Assembly (NCBI RefSeq): GCF_001885075.1
Contig: NZ_MODU01000004.1
Location: forward strand, 2,666,001-2,730,000
Source of the DNA: Alteromonas sp. V450
GTDB taxonomy: Bacteria > Pseudomonadota > Gammaproteobacteria > Enterobacterales > Alteromonadaceae
Reading direction: 5' to 3'
Length of the DNA: 64,000 nucleotides
This document shows, in pieces, positions 9,774 through 18,966 of the stretch; within the stretch, counting starts at the first letter, position 1, and each line of letters starts with the position of its first letter. The notes under the pieces were generated by a model that had not been told where the DNA came from, ran no database searches, and saw only the letters and a program-made list of their open reading frames with translations. A program made the position numbers and the translations under genes.

Positions 9774-9807
9774 TAATGGGATATTCATTATCATGAGTGA
9801 TTATGCA
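9774..9807 (+). promoter_or_regulatory. candidate tandem ARG boxes upstream of argR
   Basis: Two matches to the ArgR box (TGAAT-nnnn-ATTCA): TAATGGGATATTCA at 9774-9787 (right half perfect, left half poor) and TGAGTGATTATGCA at 9794-9807 (8 of the 10 defined positions). Their starts are 20 bp apart, close to the approximately 21-bp phasing expected for paired boxes bound by one ArgR hexamer. They lie about 100 bp before argR, between argR and mdh. Confidence 0.5.
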
Positions 9808-9901
9808 AACAAATTGCGTAAAGTCCACCTGTACGGCACAATATAGTGCACATAAAAAACATCTATATTGTTAATCACCTACAACACAGAAAAGAGCGCT
9901 A

Positions 9902-10366
9902 ATGGCTAACGCAAAACAAGAGCAACTGATTAAAGCTTTTAAAGAAATACTTAAAGCTGAGAGCTATGGTTCACAGGGCGATATTGTAGAGGCTCTGAAA
10001 GGTCAAGGCTTCGACAACATAAGCCAATCAAAAATATCTCGAATGCTTAGCAAATTTGGTGCTGTACGCACCAGAAATGCCCGTGGAGACATGGTGTATT
10101 GCTTACCCCCTGAACTCGGCATGCCAACGGCGAAAAGCCCCCTCAAGCAGCTGGTATTAGATATTGTGCACAATAACGTTATGGTGATTATCAGAACAAG
10201 TCCCGGCGCTGCGCAGCTAATCGCCCGCCTTCTGGACTCACTAAGTAAAAAAGATGGTGTATTAGGTACGATAGCAGGCGACGATACCATCTTCATTGCA
10301 CCAGCCGACGTTTCACAAATTGAGGAACTACGTCAACGAGTTGAGGATTTATTCGAAAACGTGTAA
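9902..10366 (+). CDS. argR: ArgR, arginine repressor
   Basis: Arginine-responsive transcription regulator. The 154 residues comprise an N-terminal winged helix ([20 protein letters not shown], then the [22 protein letters not shown] recognition region, about 10-65) and a C-terminal hexamerisation/arginine-binding domain with [16 protein letters not shown] and [10 protein letters not shown] (about 100-130). Divergent from mdh. Candidate ARG boxes upstream suggest autoregulation. Confidence 0.97.
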   Translation: MANAKQEQLIKAFKEILKAESYGSQGDIVEALKGQGFDNISQSKISRMLSKFGAVRTRNARGDMVYCLPPELGMPTAKSPLKQLVLDIVHNNVMVIIRTSPGAAQLIARLLDSLSKKDGVLGTIAGDDTIFIAPADVSQIEELRQRVEDLFENV

Positions 10367-10376
10367 CGAACGCTAG

Positions 10377-10406
10377 AAAACCGCATTTGTATAAAATGCG
10401 GTTTTT
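10377..10406. terminator. bidirectional terminator between argR and the DJ-1 gene
   Basis: AAAACCGCATTT-gtat-AAAATGCGGTTTTT, with A-run and T-run on the two sides, so it serves both converging genes. Confidence 0.88.
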
Positions 10407-10428
10407 CGTGGCAATATGAAAATAACTA

Positions 10429-11112
10429 CTAAGCCAACAGTTTGATAAGCGCATCAGCTGCAGGACGTGACGATGGCGGATTTTGTCCCGTCACCAATAA
10501 ACCATCGGTGCAAACTTTTACTGCAAAGTCATCTGCTTTTTCAAACTTTCCGCCTTTCTTAACTAACTCGTCTTCCACCAAATATGGCACTACTTCAGTA
10601 AGCTCCATTGCAGCCTCTTCACTATTGGTAAAACCCGTAACTTGCTTACCTTCGACCAAATATTGGCCAGCAGGTGTTTTCACATCCTTAAGTACGATAG
10701 GGGCGTGACAGACGGCACCAACAGGCTTGTTAGCTGCAATAGTGTCTTCGATGAGTTTTATTGAGTGCGCATTATCAGAAAGGTCCCATAACGGGCCGTG
10801 ACCTCCTGGATAAAACACTGCATCAAACTCATCAGCCCGCACATCTTCAAGTGGGATTGTCGACGCTATGGCACTACGTGCTATTTCATCCTTTGTGTAA
10901 CGCACGGCATCGTCCGTCATTGCGTCGTCAGCCAAACTATTAGGATCGATAGGTACTTGCCCACCCATAGGAGATGCAAGTGTTATGCTGTATCCCGCAT
11001 CTTTGAAGGCGTAGTAAGGTGCTGCAAATTCCTCAAGCCACATTCCTGTTTTCTTACCTGTATCACCCATTAATTCATGAGATGTCATCACCATTAACAT
11101 GCTTTTAGACAT
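10429..11112 (-). CDS. DJ-1/PfpI family protein (type 1 glutamine amidotransferase-like)
   Basis: A 227-residue member of the DJ-1/PfpI/Hsp31 superfamily, whose members act as glyoxalases, protein deglycases or chaperones. It has the nucleophile elbow Cys in PVGAVCHAP (about residue 135), an upstream VFYPGGHGPLWDL with the conserved acidic/glycine region, and GFTNSEEAAM. The start is at MSKSMLMVMTSH, preceded by AAGGAG at 6 nt; the open frame extends 14 codons further without a ribosome site. Convergent with argR. The exact substrate cannot be told from sequence. Confidence 0.9.
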   Translation of the reverse strand: MSKSMLMVMTSHELMGDTGKKTGMWLEEFAAPYYAFKDAGYSITLASPMGGQVPIDPNSLADDAMTDDAVRYTKDEIARSAIASTIPLEDVRADEFDAVFYPGGHGPLWDLSDNAHSIKLIEDTIAANKPVGAVCHAPIVLKDVKTPAGQYLVEGKQVTGFTNSEEAAMELTEVVPYLVEDELVKKGGKFEKADDFAVKVCTDGLLVTGQNPPSSRPAADALIKLLA

Positions 11113-11250
11113 GATTGCTCCTTGTATCAAAACGCTTTGATTAAAGTACATCATTGGTTCGCGTTAAGGTGGGAGTTAGATCATTTATAAGTTCATTGTT
11201 CGTTGAACAACAGAGAGGTAAGTTGAATTGCGAGGTTTTATTTCAGGCAT

Positions 11251-11286
11251 AAAAAAGTGCCACTTCCTATATAAGGAGAGTGGCAC
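11251..11286 (-). terminator. terminator of the TonB-dependent receptor gene
   Basis: On the minus strand: GTGCCACT, a loop-proximal CCTTATATAGG hairpin, AGTGGCAC, then a run of T (complement of aaaaaa at 11251-11256). It lies 30 nt after the receptor stop. Confidence 0.9.
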
Positions 11287-11316
11287 CTAACACTACAATT
11301 GTTTCACGTTATGTGA

Positions 11317-14300
11317 TTAGAAGTCGTACTTGATACCGAACTGTACTTGCCATACTGACTGGTCAAGTACTTCAAGGTTCTTAATACGGCTGTCGCTGTT
11401 TAGGTCAAAGTATTCATATTGACCATCAACGATTTTTGCAGAAACAACTGCACGCTCATATTCATAGCGAGTACGCTCGATACGGCCCCAGTCGTCATTC
11501 AGTAGGTTACCGAAGTTTTCTATATCAAAGAACACTGTAAGTTTGTGCTCTGGATAGAACGCAGGTAGTTCTTGCTGAATACGAACGTCAATAATTGTTG
11601 ACCAGCGCGAGTTATCGCCATTACGAGCAGCAATGCCGCCTTTGTATTGTGCTAACTCAGAGTCATTAATGTAATCCATGAACGCTTGTTGCTCGATAAG
11701 GTTTCCACCAAATGAGGTAGACGCGAACAATGGATCATCAAGACCAGACGGCACGTACAACAGGTGACCTGCGTCATCATTACGGCTCTCACGTGCACAA
11801 CGACCGCCACCAACATCTAGGACACACGCGTTGTTTTCATCAAACGTGTAGCTGTATGGCTGGCCAGAACGACGCTCTGCAAAGATTGAAACTGTTGTTT
11901 CGTACCCATCAACAATTTCTTTTTTCCAGTTAAAGCGCATTTTCCATAGGTGCTCAGTCTGGAAGTTAGACGTACCAGCACGTGGCTGCTGACGATCATA
12001 AGCTGCAAAGTCAGAGTAGTTAGACGTTGCTGTTGACGACGTACCGTAGCCCACATCTTCTACATCAGCAAACGTGTAGCTGGTGAAGAAGTCAAACGAG
12101 CCGTATGACGTGTCCCACGCTTTCGATGCTGACAGTGCGTAAAGGATTGAGTCACCTTCGTCTACTGAACCTGTAACAATAGCCTCTGGACCTTCACTAC
12201 AATCATAAACGCCGCGGCCATCTGGTGCAGTACCTACAGGGTTTTCACAACGTTGATCGTACCAGTAGGTCGCATTTTCAAGCTTGTTGTAAAGTACATC
12301 GGCAGAGAATAACCAACCTTCAAGTGCTTCCATCTCAGGTTCGTGTGCAACACCTAAGCTTACTTTCCACGTTGTTGGGATATCAAAGTCATTCGCCAAC
12401 GCATTCACATCGCCATCCGGCTCGATGTTAGCAAGCAGGTCAAGAATATTCTGAGGGATGTACTGACCTGTAACAGGGTCTGGTGTAGTCGGCACTTGGT
12501 ATGTCTGGCCAGAACCAAAGTCTTGGTAATCGTCAGAAATTACGCCATCATTTGAGTAGCTGTTTGAAACCCAAACACTTGGAGCACCACCAGAGAAACG
12601 ACCAATACCACCACGTACAGTTGTGTAGTCAGACGCATACCACTGGAATGAAACACGAGGAAGGATTACATCCAGTCCGTCAATGTCGTTTGTGTTTGAA
12701 TAACCGTAACGATCTACGAAATTTTGGTTCTCACGGATAGAACCTTCAGACTCGTACCAGTCATAACGGATACCGGCATCGATAGTTAACTCAGCTGTCG
12801 CTTCCCATGAGTCTTGGAAGTAAAGCGAGTTGTAGTTGTAACCCCAGATTGCACGAAGATCGTTCTCGTTATTTGTTACAGCGTTATTGTAAAGAAGTGC
12901 TGATGCCTGAGCATTTGCCAAGTCTTCGATGCTGTCGAATAAGTATGAACCTTCCGAGTTTTGTGCAAATAAGTTGTTTACGTCAACTTCTTCACGCTCG
13001 TAACCAAGCTTCATGATGTGGTCGCCAGTTGTGTAAATACCCACTAGCTTAATTTGGAAGAAGTCTTGGTCAAGTGAGTTACCGTGACGGAAACGGTCTG
13101 GACCAATTGTTAGGTAGTTTTCATCGCCATCTACTTCACGCAAGAAAACAGCAAAGTTAGGGAACTCAGCACCGTTTAGCGAGTTTTGGCCAGTAGCTTG
13201 GGTAGTTTTCGCAATCTTGAACTGTGTAGAGAAATCTGCTGTCCAGTCAGAGAAAACGTGTGCGATGAAGCTTTCAACTTTTTCAGAACGGTCATACCAT
13301 GCAGAAGATGCACCAAGAACTTCGTCATTAGTTAGGAAGTTATTACCGTTTTGTTCATTAATTGAGTTACCGTCGGTAAGCATATAAGTAAACTTAGCGC
13401 GGTGATCGTCATTAATGTTCCAGTCGATGTTAGCAAGAATCTTTTCATCTTGTACGTCATCTTTTTGGAAGCCACCAATGTCGAAGCCCCAAACGTCTGA
13501 AACGATTTGAGAAACCTGAGCTACGTCATCTAATGTGATGGTTGGTACTTCGTTAACTGCACCAGAACCCGCAGGACCACGGTTGAGTGGCGCAACTGAT
13601 TCAAACTTGTCGTAAGCAACGAAGAAGAAAAGCTTGTCTTTAATTAGTGGACCACCAAGCGTAGCAACGAACGTTTTCTCTTCAAAATCAAAATTGAAGT
13701 CTTCATCGCCGTTTTGATCACCAGCAAGTGAATCGTCAGTGTAGTAATAGCTAAGTGAACCGTGGAAATCGTTTGTACCCGATTTGGTTACAGCGTTAAT
13801 CGTACCACCGGTAAAGCCGTTGTATTCAACATCGAATGGTGCGGTTTGAATTGACAAAGACTCAATCGCATCATAAGAAATTGGAGAACGCTGTGTAGGG
13901 TAGCCGTTAGCGTTAAGACCGAAACGGTCATTCAATGCTACGCCGTCTACTGTTAAAGAGTTGAACTTGTTGTTAGCGCCCGCAATGCTAAGCTCCTTTG
14001 AGCCACCGCTTTGAACGTTAACAGATGCAAATGGGTCAAGCTGCGCTGCGTCTGTAATGTCACGGTCAATTGATACTACTTGCTGAAGCGCTTCAAGACC
14101 AAGGCTCGTGCTTAATGCTTCGTTCGTGTATCCGGTTCCAGCTGCACTTCCCGTTACGGTAATAACCTCGGTAGATCTTGCAGATGCTAACGTGATAGGT
14201 AATTCAAGCGCTTGGTCAAGAGCAAGATATACATTTTCTAATTTTGCTGGAACAAAACCATCACCGCTAATAGTAATAGTGTAAGGACCACCAACGCGAA

Positions 14301-14526
14301 GACCACGAGATGAAAACGTTCCGCTTTCATTTGTCGTCGCAACAGACGTTGTTCCTGTAGGTTCGTGTTTAATTGTTACTGTCGCACCAGAAAGGTCCGA
14401 ACCTGCTTCACTGACAACGTTACCTCTGATTGACGATGTTGTCGTCTGGGCCATAACTGTACCAGCTAGGCCTGCAGAAACAGCAACAGCAATCGCAACG
14501 CGACTTAGCTTCGCTTTAAAGTTCAT
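11317..14526 (-). CDS. TonB-dependent outer-membrane receptor, Oar-like
   Basis: A 1069-residue outer-membrane active transporter. Domains in order: signal peptide (residues 1-26, ending GTVMA), carboxypeptidase-regulatory-like beta sandwich (about 28-115, SSIRGNVVSEAGSDLSGATV), plug (about 130-245, with GGSKELSIAGANN and GGTINAVTKSGTNDFHG), then a long beta barrel ending in the aromatic C-terminus FGIKYDF. This is the Oar type, without an obvious siderophore signature. It is divergent from the PhnD-like gene. A TTGACCAGATGGTCAA palindrome lies about 180 bp upstream; the same site type recurs near udk and the 2-oxoglutarate oxygenase, which hints at a nucleoside-linked substrate, but this is inference. 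Confidence 0.93.
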   Translation of the reverse strand: MNFKAKLSRVAIAVAVSAGLAGTVMAQTTTSSIRGNVVSEAGSDLSGATVTIKHEPTGTTSVATTNESGTFSSRGLRVGGPYTITISGDGFVPAKLENVYLALDQALELPITLASARSTEVITVTGSAAGTGYTNEALSTSLGLEALQQVVSIDRDITDAAQLDPFASVNVQSGGSKELSIAGANNKFNSLTVDGVALNDRFGLNANGYPTQRSPISYDAIESLSIQTAPFDVEYNGFTGGTINAVTKSGTNDFHGSLSYYYTDDSLAGDQNGDEDFNFDFEEKTFVATLGGPLIKDKLFFFVAYDKFESVAPLNRGPAGSGAVNEVPTITLDDVAQVSQIVSDVWGFDIGGFQKDDVQDEKILANIDWNINDDHRAKFTYMLTDGNSINEQNGNNFLTNDEVLGASSAWYDRSEKVESFIAHVFSDWTADFSTQFKIAKTTQATGQNSLNGAEFPNFAVFLREVDGDENYLTIGPDRFRHGNSLDQDFFQIKLVGIYTTGDHIMKLGYEREEVDVNNLFAQNSEGSYLFDSIEDLANAQASALLYNNAVTNNENDLRAIWGYNYNSLYFQDSWEATAELTIDAGIRYDWYESEGSIRENQNFVDRYGYSNTNDIDGLDVILPRVSFQWYASDYTTVRGGIGRFSGGAPSVWVSNSYSNDGVISDDYQDFGSGQTYQVPTTPDPVTGQYIPQNILDLLANIEPDGDVNALANDFDIPTTWKVSLGVAHEPEMEALEGWLFSADVLYNKLENATYWYDQRCENPVGTAPDGRGVYDCSEGPEAIVTGSVDEGDSILYALSASKAWDTSYGSFDFFTSYTFADVEDVGYGTSSTATSNYSDFAAYDRQQPRAGTSNFQTEHLWKMRFNWKKEIVDGYETTVSIFAERRSGQPYSYTFDENNACVLDVGGGRCARESRNDDAGHLLYVPSGLDDPLFASTSFGGNLIEQQAFMDYINDSELAQYKGGIAARNGDNSRWSTIIDVRIQQELPAFYPEHKLTVFFDIENFGNLLNDDWGRIERTRYEYERAVVSAKIVDGQYEYFDLNSDSRIKNLEVLDQSVWQVQFGIKYDF

Positions 14527-14898
14527 GTGTGTTTCCCTTATTGTTTAGATATCTTTGGGGCCGCTTGTAGGGTTTTCCCGGGGCGACCTGTAATTAAAAT
14601 GAACCGCTGGAATTGTTATAAAGGTTCATGTCAATTTTATTACAGTTTTACATTTTTATTTAACAGCAATCCCCTTAGGCCTTTGACTTCGAAAATTTTT
14701 TCTTGACCAGATGGTCAAGTTAATTTACTTATTATTATTGTCGTCAATTCACGGCGATTGTCGGTTCCTATTCTCACCAGATAATTCATCAATAACCAGC
14801 GTTTATTAAAAATCAAATTAACCTATAAAAAATAACCAAATATCAGCATCTTACCAATTAAAAATAAACTTACCTATTGCAATAAGTAAGTTTAACTG
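14527..14898. other. receptor / PhnD-like divergent intergenic region
   Basis: AT-rich, no gene found. It holds the palindrome at 14703-14718 and presumably both divergent promoters; I could not assign clear -35/-10 hexamers. Confidence 0.6.
14703..14718. promoter_or_regulatory. palindromic operator TTGACCA-nn-TGGTCAA
   Basis: TTGACCAGATGGTCAA has perfect 7-bp arms with a 2-bp centre. Related sites lie at 16771-16786 and 18810-18825. It is placed upstream of the TonB-dependent receptor and of the divergent PhnD-like gene. Confidence 0.6.
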
Positions 14899-15795
14899 GT
14901 GAAATTACACCATAAATCGTTAATTCATTTGGTCGTTTTTTTGACGGATTTTAGAATTATTACTCACTGCAAATGGTACATACTCGCCGTAGCCGCATTA
15001 ATATGTAGCGTAGTCGGCTATGTAAAAAATTCTAGCGCCTATCATGACATTCCGCCGCAAACTGGTCAATTATTAACCTGCAAAACAGGTTTAGATGAAA
15101 ATAACGATGTTTTTTTAGCGTATATTACTGATGTTCGCATTGCGTACATGGTAAACGAGCGACTTTGCTCCGACGCCACTATAAAACGTCAATACAACGC
15201 AATAAATGTCATCATTGGACAGAGTGATTATGATACCTTTCGCTACATTAACCACGGCGTTGCAGACCTTGCCTTAGTGAAAAAAAATATCGTTGATGCA
15301 TTTGGCGCTGATCAAATTTATGGCCTTACCAAAGTTGCAGCCCACCCAGACTACTCTGCTTTCTTTATATCACTGAGAGAAAAACCCCAGCTTACTAAAG
15401 AGTACATACTCGGTAAAAGGATAGGTCTACTTGACTACCCTAGCAGTCGCTCCGGTCACATTGTTCCTAAAACGGTGCTTCATGAACTTGGACTTACCGA
15501 CAGTAATGTAGACATTGTATATTACAGCTCGCACAAAGAGCTGCGTAGGGCCTTACTAGCAGGAGAAATTGACATAATTTCGACCTACTGGGCGCAGGAG
15601 GACAGTGAAAAGTTTTCGAAAAATTACGCAGCACCATTGCTAGAAAGTGTAAGCGGTATGCAATGGTATTTAAAAATGCAGACAAAGAACACCGATCTCT
15701 TTTGTGCTGTCCAATCAGTAATTAATGATATTGCCACAACCCACCCGCGACCATATTACAGAAATATTTCACTGGTTGAGGGGTGCAAAAAATGA
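14899..15795 (+). CDS. membrane-anchored PhnD-like periplasmic binding domain protein
   Basis: A 298-residue protein with an N-terminal membrane anchor (WYILAVAALICSVVGYV, about residues 28-44) and a periplasmic domain resembling the phosphonate/phosphate-type ABC binding proteins (NVIIGQSDYDTFRYINHGVADLALV, GKRIGLLDYPSSRSGHIVPKTVLHELGL, LRRALLAGEIDIISTYW). The typical export-and-release signal is replaced by a permanent anchor, so a sensor role is more likely than transport. It starts at a GTG with a poor ribosome site, so the start is uncertain. Its TGA overlaps the ATG of the next gene (ATGA), which implies coupled synthesis. No transporter genes accompany it. Confidence 0.7.
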   Translation: MKLHHKSLIHLVVFLTDFRIITHCKWYILAVAALICSVVGYVKNSSAYHDIPPQTGQLLTCKTGLDENNDVFLAYITDVRIAYMVNERLCSDATIKRQYNAINVIIGQSDYDTFRYINHGVADLALVKKNIVDAFGADQIYGLTKVAAHPDYSAFFISLREKPQLTKEYILGKRIGLLDYPSSRSGHIVPKTVLHELGLTDSNVDIVYYSSHKELRRALLAGEIDIISTYWAQEDSEKFSKNYAAPLLESVSGMQWYLKMQTKNTDLFCAVQSVINDIATTHPRPYYRNISLVEGCKK

Positions 15796-16745
15796 GTAAC
15801 AAACCTCTTCATTTTGACATTAAGGCTAAAGCTTTTTTCATTTGGTTGGGCTTGTTCTTAGCGCTAACGACATGTGCACTTATTGCCAACTTCTTTTCCT
15901 ATAAATCGTCGATAAATCACGCAATCGATAACATTGAGCATCGGATAATTCTCGACAGTGCTTTCATTGATATTGGCAGTAAAACCCTTGGGACACCGGT
16001 AAACCAGTATGCGGTTCGCAGATATATTACGCGGTTAAACAATGTGTTAAAAACACAGAAAACGCCAGTCATCGTGCTATCGATCCAAAACGTCAGCATC
16101 GACATAGACAGCGACACCTACCCTTCTCTTCACGAAGCAACATTTGATAATGCAGAGCAAACAATTTCAATACAACTGAAAAGCAAATCACTTTATCAAT
16201 CGCTACAGTTTAGCTGGACTGCCTTTATAGCGTCTATTTTACTCGTTCCGCTATTCTCAGTAACAGATAAAACAAAACCCAAATCTGATGAATTTGACGA
16301 CGTAATTATACCGCCTTCACCGAGGTTAATCATAAGTCTTCAGGATAAAACCATTTCCAACGGTGTCGATAACAAAGCGGTCAACCTTCAAAACAAACCG
16401 CTTTGTTTTTACACTGCGTTAGTAAAATACTGTATCGAGAACCCAGGTGAGTCTTTACCTCCGCATAAAGATATTCCTCACGAACTTATGACGCTCGCAA
16501 ATAAGAGTTTTGGCCGCTTAATTGAATTAGGCCATACAAAACGAAAACGTCCTGATTTTAATGCGAATTTAGATAAAACACTGAGCGAAATACGCGCTGC
16601 TTTAGATGAAGTTTTCGCTGACTTCCCAGAAGAAAAAGATACATTTTACCCACCTAGGGCCCAGGGTGAAGGGTCGCGTTCTAAGCAACACTCATACGCT
16701 TTAGTCAGCATTAAGGAAGATAATATAGAAATCATTGGCAATTAA
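15792..16745 (+). CDS. two-TM membrane protein with putative C-terminal winged-helix domain
   Basis: A 317-residue protein with TM1 (AFFIWLGLFLALTTCALIA, about 10-28), a periplasmic loop of roughly 110 residues, TM2 (FSWTAFIASILLVPLFSV, about 135-155) and a cytoplasmic C-terminal half. The segment VNLQNKPLCFYTALVKYCIE followed by NPGESLPP resembles the start of OmpR/ToxR-type winged helices; this is a weak pattern match, not a proven fold. The ATG overlaps the upstream TGA, with GAGGGG at about 8 nt. The likely job is a signalling partner of the PhnD-like protein, transmitting to DNA or to another protein. I do not know a named family. Confidence 0.65.
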   Translation: MSNKPLHFDIKAKAFFIWLGLFLALTTCALIANFFSYKSSINHAIDNIEHRIILDSAFIDIGSKTLGTPVNQYAVRRYITRLNNVLKTQKTPVIVLSIQNVSIDIDSDTYPSLHEATFDNAEQTISIQLKSKSLYQSLQFSWTAFIASILLVPLFSVTDKTKPKSDEFDDVIIPPSPRLIISLQDKTISNGVDNKAVNLQNKPLCFYTALVKYCIENPGESLPPHKDIPHELMTLANKSFGRLIELGHTKRKRPDFNANLDKTLSEIRAALDEVFADFPEEKDTFYPPRAQGEGSRSKQHSYALVSIKEDNIEIIGN

Positions 16746-16770
16746 TACGCAGGTAGACTGGTGTTAAAAT

Positions 16771-16786
16771 CTGACCAACTGGAAAG
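16771..16786. promoter_or_regulatory. degenerate copy of the TTGACCA/TGGTCAA operator before udk
   Basis: CTGACCAACTGGAAAG: the left arm is near-perfect and the right arm keeps TGG. A GACTGGT half site lies about 20 bp upstream. It is located about 165 bp before the udk start. Confidence 0.35.
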
Positions 16787-16949
16787 TTTTTTACTTTTTT
16801 TGTTTTCTCATTAACACCCTGCAATACCTTGAAAATACGATAAAGTTCTAGCAAAGACCGATCCAAAAACCGAGAACTTGTGAATATAACATTGATTCGC
16901 GAGGCCTAAACGCGTATCTTTGCACCAACAAAATCAGCTTTATAGTACT

Positions 16950-17573
16950 ATGCAATCGCCACTTATTATTGCCATTTCTGGAGCTTCTGGCTCTGGGAAG
17001 TCTCTTTTTACAAAAAATTTGTTTAACGGCTTCAGTGCTCAAGGCCGCCCTGTTCAAGTGCTGCGCGAAGATCACTACTACCGTGCGCAAGATCATCTTC
17101 CCATGGAACAGCGTGAGAAGAACAACTATGATCACCCCAATGCATTTGAACATGAGCTTTTAAAAGCACACTTACAAGCATTGCGCGATGGTCAGCCCAT
17201 TGACTATCCACATTACTGCTATAAAACGCATACGCGTTTGCCTGAAACTGAGCGTCTTAATCCTGCGCCAGTCATTATTCTTGAAGGAATAATGCTGCTT
17301 GCCCGTACTGATCTACTTCCTTTGTATGACGTGAAGATTTTCATTGATACGCCCCTTGATATTTGTTTGATGCGTAGAATGATGCGCGACCTCAAAGAGC
17401 GCGGTCGTAGTATTGAATCTGTGGCAAAACAGTATGAAGAAACGGTTAAGCCTATGTATCATCAATTTATCGAACCAAGCCGCTTCACTGCCGACGTAGT
17501 AGTGACGCAAGGTGGCAAAAACCAAATTGCATTAGATGTGATCAAATCACACATTCAGCAAGCGCTTCTTTAA
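16950..17573 (+). CDS. udk: Uridine kinase
   Basis: Phosphorylates uridine/cytidine to UMP/CMP (pyrimidine salvage). The 207 residues carry Walker A GASGSGKS (about 11-18), the DHYYRAQDHLPMEQREKNNYDHP substrate segment (about 45-67), ILEGIMLL, and the RRMMRDLKERGRS lid. I start at the ATG at 16950, which gives the usual N-terminus; a TTG at 16920 in frame is also possible. A nucleoside permease gene follows after 12 nt, making a salvage operon. Confidence 0.95.
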   Translation: MQSPLIIAISGASGSGKSLFTKNLFNGFSAQGRPVQVLREDHYYRAQDHLPMEQREKNNYDHPNAFEHELLKAHLQALRDGQPIDYPHYCYKTHTRLPETERLNPAPVIILEGIMLLARTDLLPLYDVKIFIDTPLDICLMRRMMRDLKERGRSIESVAKQYEETVKPMYHQFIEPSRFTADVVVTQGGKNQIALDVIKSHIQQALL

Positions 17574-17585
17574 GGGAACATTACT

Positions 17586-18797
17586 ATGGTAAGTTTATTG
17601 GGCATTGCAGTCCTTCTGGGTATTGCTTTCGCGTTGTCATCGGCGAAACGCAATATAAATTGGCGCACCGTTGGTGGCGCATTTGCAATTCAAGCATCTG
17701 TTGGCGCATTTGTCCTCTATTCTGAACCTGGTAAGGAAGTGTTGTTAAGTGCAACACGTTTTGTTGCCAACATTATCGCTTATAGCCAAGAAGGTATTAA
17801 TTTCCTGTTCGGTCCTATCGGTGACAAATCGATTGCGTTCATTTTCGCGTTTAACGTACTTCCTGTTATTGTGTTTTTCTCAGCGCTTATAGCTGTTCTT
17901 TATCACCTCAAAGTGATGGGCTTGATCATCAAAGTTATCGGTGGCTTTTTACAGAAAGCACTGGGCACAAGTCGTCCAGAATCCATGTCTTCTGCTGCCA
18001 ACATCTTTGTGGGTCAAACCGAGGCGCCTTTAGTAGTTCGGCCTTTCATTCCTCACATGACTAGCTCTGAACTGTTTGCCATTATGGTGGGTGGCTTAGC
18101 GTCAATTGCAGGTTCAGTAATGGCTGGCTACGCTGGAATGGGCGTGGACCTTAAATACCTTCTAGCAGCCAGCTTTATGGCTGCGCCAGGTGGCTTACTT
18201 ATGGCAAAAATCATTTTGCCAGAAACCGGCAAGCCTAATGAAGATTTACATGACGTAGACGCGGAAGATACCGGCTACGCCAATGTATTTGATGCGGCTG
18301 CCAGTGGCGCCGCATCAGGCATGCAACTTGCGTTAAACGTAGGTGCAATGCTACTTGCTTTCATAGCACTTATCGCAATGCTAAACGGTCTTATTGGCTG
18401 GACAGCTGGGCTTTTAGGCTATGAAAACGTGACGTTTGAAGGGATCCTGGGTTATGTGCTTCAACCTCTTGCATGGGCAATCGGCGTACCATGGGAGGAA
18501 GCGCAACTTGCAGGCAGCTTTATTGGGCAGAAAATGGTGGTTAACGAGTTTGTTGCCTACCTTAATTTCTTAGAAAACCAATCTCAGCTTTCTGAAGCAT
18601 CTCAGGCCATTATCACCTTTGCACTTTGTGGTTTTGCAAACTTCTCTTCTATCGCTATTTTGATGGGTGGAATTGGTGCCATGGCACCAACACGCAGAAA
18701 AGAAATTGCGAGACTGGGGTTAAAAGCTGTTATTGCTGCAACGTTATCTAACTTAATGAGCGCCGCGCTAGCGGGCTTTTACCTCTCTCTTGGTTAA
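17586..18797 (+). CDS. nupC: NupC-type concentrative nucleoside transporter
   Basis: Ion-coupled nucleoside importer of the CNT family, inner membrane. At 403 residues it is like E. coli NupC. Family hallmarks are [54 protein letters not shown] and [19 protein letters not shown]. It begins 12 nt after udk, so import and phosphorylation of uridine/cytidine are encoded together. Confidence 0.96.
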   Translation: MVSLLGIAVLLGIAFALSSAKRNINWRTVGGAFAIQASVGAFVLYSEPGKEVLLSATRFVANIIAYSQEGINFLFGPIGDKSIAFIFAFNVLPVIVFFSALIAVLYHLKVMGLIIKVIGGFLQKALGTSRPESMSSAANIFVGQTEAPLVVRPFIPHMTSSELFAIMVGGLASIAGSVMAGYAGMGVDLKYLLAASFMAAPGGLLMAKIILPETGKPNEDLHDVDAEDTGYANVFDAAASGAASGMQLALNVGAMLLAFIALIAMLNGLIGWTAGLLGYENVTFEGILGYVLQPLAWAIGVPWEEAQLAGSFIGQKMVVNEFVAYLNFLENQSQLSEASQAIITFALCGFANFSSIAILMGGIGAMAPTRRKEIARLGLKAVIAATLSNLMSAALAGFYLSLG

Positions 18798-18809
18798 ATT
18801 TCATTAATT

Positions 18810-18848
18810 TGGACCAGTTGGTCAAGATTTCACTAGACTAACTGGTCA
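18810..18848. promoter_or_regulatory. operator pair before the 2-oxoglutarate oxygenase
   Basis: TGGACCAGTTGGTCAA at 18810-18825 has one mismatch to the palindrome at 14703, and is followed by a half site ACTGGTCA near 18841-18848. Together they look like a double operator upstream of the gene at 18967. Confidence 0.5.
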
Positions 18849-18966
18849 GGTTTCTGTAAATTACGCGCAAATTCCTCGCGGGGTTGATTTATGTCAATTT
18901 CTGCGACTTTTTTCTGTAGCCCGTCTACCTTTATAATGCCGCAGTCAAAATATACGGGATAAAGTT

